This document shows positions 5,684 to 7,366 of a DNA stretch of 7,366 bases, one piece after another. The stretch's first letter is position 1. Every line of letters starts with the position of its first letter. The stretch spans positions 1 to 7,366 of the forward strand of contig JAEZIZ010000070.1 of NCBI GenBank assembly GCA_023415915.1. Direction: 5' to 3'. The notes under the pieces were generated by a model. That model ran no database searches. It worked only from the letters and a program-made list of their open reading frames with translations, and was not told where the DNA came from. A program made the translations under genes and the position numbers. This DNA comes from Bacillota bacterium (GTDB lineage: Bacteria; Bacillota; Clostridia; Christensenellales; SZUA-584).

Positions 5684-7058
5684 TATAGATAAAGAACTTG
5701 CCGGCCTCAAGGTGCAAGGGCTGAGGCCAAGCGAAAAATTAAGGCTTGAGACACGGGAAAAAGTATCGGCTGAGGCCAAGCGGCGTGGAGAGCATAAACA
5801 TTCCGCCAGGCTGAAACCGGTATACATTATCGCATCAGCGGCGGTTCTGGCGATATTGATTTTTACGGTGTTACTTACAGCGCTCCCCGCTCAGGCGGCC
5901 GGTTATTACACGATAGATATCAACCCGAGCATAAGCGTGGCTGTCGACGCAGACGACAACGTAATTGAAATTTCGGCGGAAAACGACGACGCTTCGGCGT
6001 TGCTCTCCGGGCTGGACGTTAAGGGTCGGTGTTTTGAGGAAGCGCTTGGTGCAATAATACGGGCTGCGGTGGAGCGGCAGTATCTTACCGGGGGCGGACA
6101 GGTGCTGGTAGCGCGTTTCGGAGAGGGCGAATGCTTGTCACAGCAGAAGCTCGATGCCATAGTATGCGGCCAACTGCCCGACGTAAACGTAAGTACGCTG
6201 ATGCTCAACGGAGAAAAAGAGCAGTTCGAGACCGCAAAAAAATCCGGAAGAAAAGCCGGAGTAGAACTGCTGCTGACTAGCGCCAGGGAAATTGGCATAG
6301 AAGAAGATAATTTGGGAGAGGTCATAAGGCAGGTCAAATCCGCCAAAGAAAACGCACACGGGGCAAAGAAAGAGCCTGAAGAAAATGGCGGCAAGCGGAA
6401 CGCGGAGCCGGCTGCGATGCAAGGCGGCAGGAACAGCGACGATAATAAAGACCCCGGTAAAGGGAAAAGCGGCGACGTCTCCAAAGACAACAGCGGAAAC
6501 AATAAGGAAAACGGCAGGGAAAACGATAATAGCGATAACGGGAAAAAAGATAAGGATAAGGGCCCCAAAGACTCCGGCCAAGGGAATAAAGATAAAGACA
6601 AGGGCAAAGGTAAGGGTCCCAAAGACCCCGGCCATGGGAATAAGGATAAGGAAGAAGGCAAGCACGGCCGCGGCGGGGGACGGCATGATAAGGATAATAA
6701 AAGTAAGGGCAGCGGCGAAAACGGAAATGACGGAAATAACGACGGCGGAGCCGGTGACAAAGACAAAGGTAAGGACAAAGATAAAGGCAAAGGCGATAAC
6801 GGAAACGACAAAGACAACAAAAGAGACAATGATAAGGATAACCCCAATAAAGGAAACGACGAAGTAAAGGAAGATAAGGACAAGGATAAAGATAAAAGCG
6901 ATAAGGGAAACGAAAACAATAAGGACAAAGATAACCCCAATAAAGGAAACGATAAAGATAAAGAAGATAAGGGCAAGGATAAAGATAAAGGAAACGATAA
7001 GGGAAAAGACAAAGGCGATAAAGGGAACGGTAAGGATAAGGACAAAGGCAACAAATAA
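5676..7058 (+). CDS. RsgI-like transmembrane anti-sigma factor with long charged low-complexity tail
   Basis: About 460 residues. TTG 5676 is preferred because GGAGAAGAG (5662-5670) sits just upstream; an in-frame ATG at 5655 would add 7 residues but lacks a clear ribosome binding site. Order: a short cytoplasmic segment (1-48), presumably the sigma-binding part and lacking an HxxxCxxC zinc motif; one membrane helix (about 49-70); and an extracytoplasmic RsgI-like domain (about 76-220). That domain opens YYTIDINPSISVAVDADDN, the segment in which RsgI proteins cut themselves between Asn and Pro (here N83-P84). The rest (about 221-460) is a disordered tail of Lys, Asp, Gly and Asn with internal repeats. 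Known RsgI-type proteins of cellulolytic clostridia often place carbohydrate-binding or hydrolase domains here, and some pair with ECF factors. Inference: surface stress or polymer binding pulls on the tail, the self-cleaved domain separates, and intramembrane proteolysis frees the sigma factor. Confidence 0.87.
   Translation: MIDIDKELAGLKVQGLRPSEKLRLETREKVSAEAKRRGEHKHSARLKPVYIIASAAVLAILIFTVLLTALPAQAAGYYTIDINPSISVAVDADDNVIEISAENDDASALLSGLDVKGRCFEEALGAIIRAAVERQYLTGGGQVLVARFGEGECLSQQKLDAIVCGQLPDVNVSTLMLNGEKEQFETAKKSGRKAGVELLLTSAREIGIEEDNLGEVIRQVKSAKENAHGAKKEPEENGGKRNAEPAAMQGGRNSDDNKDPGKGKSGDVSKDNSGNNKENGRENDNSDNGKKDKDKGPKDSGQGNKDKDKGKGKGPKDPGHGNKDKEEGKHGRGGGRHDKDNKSKGSGENGNDGNNDGGAGDKDKGKDKDKGKGDNGNDKDNKRDNDKDNPNKGNDEVKEDKDKDKDKSDKGNENNKDKDNPNKGNDKDKEDKGKDKDKGNDKGKDKGDKGNGKDKDKGNK
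6557..6648 (+). repeat. Tandem 54-nt (18-residue) repeat in the anti-sigma tail
   Basis: Two adjacent, slightly diverged copies begin at 6557 (TAAGGGCCCCAAAG) and 6611 (TAAGGGTCCCAAAG), an offset of 54 bases. They encode KGPKDSGQGNKDKDKGK and KGPKDPGHGNKDKEEGK. The frame is kept, so the repeat simply lengthens the tail. Confidence 0.75.
6837..6952 (+). repeat. 93-nt offset duplication in the anti-sigma tail
   Basis: An identical 23-base segment, beginning GATAACCCCAATAAAGG, occurs at 6837-6859 and 6930-6952, exactly 93 bases (31 codons) apart. Flanking sequence is also similar: both copies are followed by a Lys/Asp-rich run containing GAAGATAAGG. Both encode DNPNKGND. This indicates a fairly recent in-frame duplication. 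Confidence 0.8.
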
Positions 7059-7366
7059 AGCAATACATTGAGCGGGAATGATATATTTAAAGAATGAAGA
7101 ATGCGCAGGGATAATGCAAATAGTGCAGGCGCAATAACTGTTGAATTCGTGAAGCTTCAGCCGGTATTACATGCAACGCGGACTTAAGCTGGCGTATAGA
7201 ATAATAGTATGGTTTTTATAACATCATTCAGAGAAACGGAAGATGAAAGGCCTTTAAAAGAGATTATTCGTAAAGGGGATTAACAGCAAATATTGCACTT
7301 ATGCTCACAGTACCAGCGTTCCTTCAGGGGCGCGTTGCCTCCGTTAAAAAGCGCGCCCCCGGGAAC
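7059..7366 (+). other. Downstream region without a supported gene
   Basis: Only very short frames are present, for example ATG 7078 (19 codons) and ATG 7209 to TAA 7283 (24 codons, MVFITSFRETEDERPLKEII...). None has a clear ribosome binding site or a recognisable motif. No good intrinsic terminator follows the anti-sigma gene; TGCGC and GCGCA near 7102-7128 form only a weak long-loop pairing. The right edge holds the inverted repeat listed separately. Confidence 0.5.
7327..7359. repeat. GC-rich 8-bp inverted repeat at the window edge
   Basis: GGGGCGCG (7327-7334) is perfectly complementary to CGCGCCCC (7352-7359) across a 17-nt spacer. No T tract follows on the minus strand, and the plus-strand continuation leaves the window after GGGAAC. 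It could be a bidirectional or plus-strand terminator, or part of a structured leader on either strand. Confidence 0.55.

Noticed and set aside
6336..7058. CRISPR-like or satellite array in the repetitive 3' part of the anti-sigma gene
   Set aside because: The repeats are irregular, in-frame and encode a low-complexity protein tail; there is no repeat-spacer structure.
5906..7063. Long minus-strand frame (385 codons, Leu/Ser/Pro-rich)
   Set aside because: It is antisense to the anti-sigma tail and its composition is just the complement of Lys/Asp/Gly codons. It has no ribosome binding site or domain.
7209..7283. 24-codon frame in the right-hand gap
   Set aside because: It lacks a clear ribosome binding site and any motif; frames of this length occur by chance.

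Overview
The window looks like a stretch of a Gram-positive, Clostridia-type (Bacillota) chromosome of intermediate base composition. Three things point there: a uridine-kinase tail of the clostridial type, strong AGGAGG-like ribosome binding sites with several TTG starts, and an anti-sigma factor with the RsgI-type extracytoplasmic domain seen in Bacilli and Clostridia. This placement is an inference; no rRNA or taxonomic marker is present. All recognised genes lie on the plus strand. I see no tRNA, rRNA, insertion sequence, CRISPR array or phage gene.

Layout. (1) 2-265: the 3' end of a uridine kinase-like gene, closed by a hairpin-plus-T terminator. (2) About 499-3577: a tight three-gene cassette. 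It holds a membrane-anchored GH16 beta-glucanase, a processive family 2 glycosyltransferase (GT2) of the cellulose/PNAG/hyaluronan-synthase type, and a membrane-anchored NodB-type polysaccharide deacetylase. The deacetylase is split by an apparent one-base frameshift near 3060. A synthase plus a hydrolase plus a deacetylase is a plausible minimal set for making, trimming and modifying an exported polysaccharide. (3) 3696-4832: a glycerate 2-kinase with its own extended -10 promoter. (4) 4833-5116: a non-coding stretch with two hairpins, a 16-bp palindrome and a good ECF-type promoter. (5) 5117-7058: an ECF sigma factor overlapping a membrane anti-sigma factor. The anti-sigma factor has an RsgI-like DINPS motif (a probable Asn-Pro self-cleavage site) and ends in about 240 residues of Lys/Asp/Gly/Asn-rich low-complexity sequence. 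(6) 7059-7366: no supported gene; an 8-bp GC-rich inverted repeat lies at the right edge.

The most interesting unit is the sigma/anti-sigma pair. It joins an ECF-type sigma factor to an RsgI-type membrane sensor. Its outer part is a highly charged, internally duplicated tail, where known RsgI proteins often carry carbohydrate-binding or enzyme domains. Because an exopolysaccharide cassette lies 1.5 kb upstream, a cell-surface or polysaccharide signal is an attractive guess. However, I found no copy of the sigma factor's putative promoter motif in front of that cassette.
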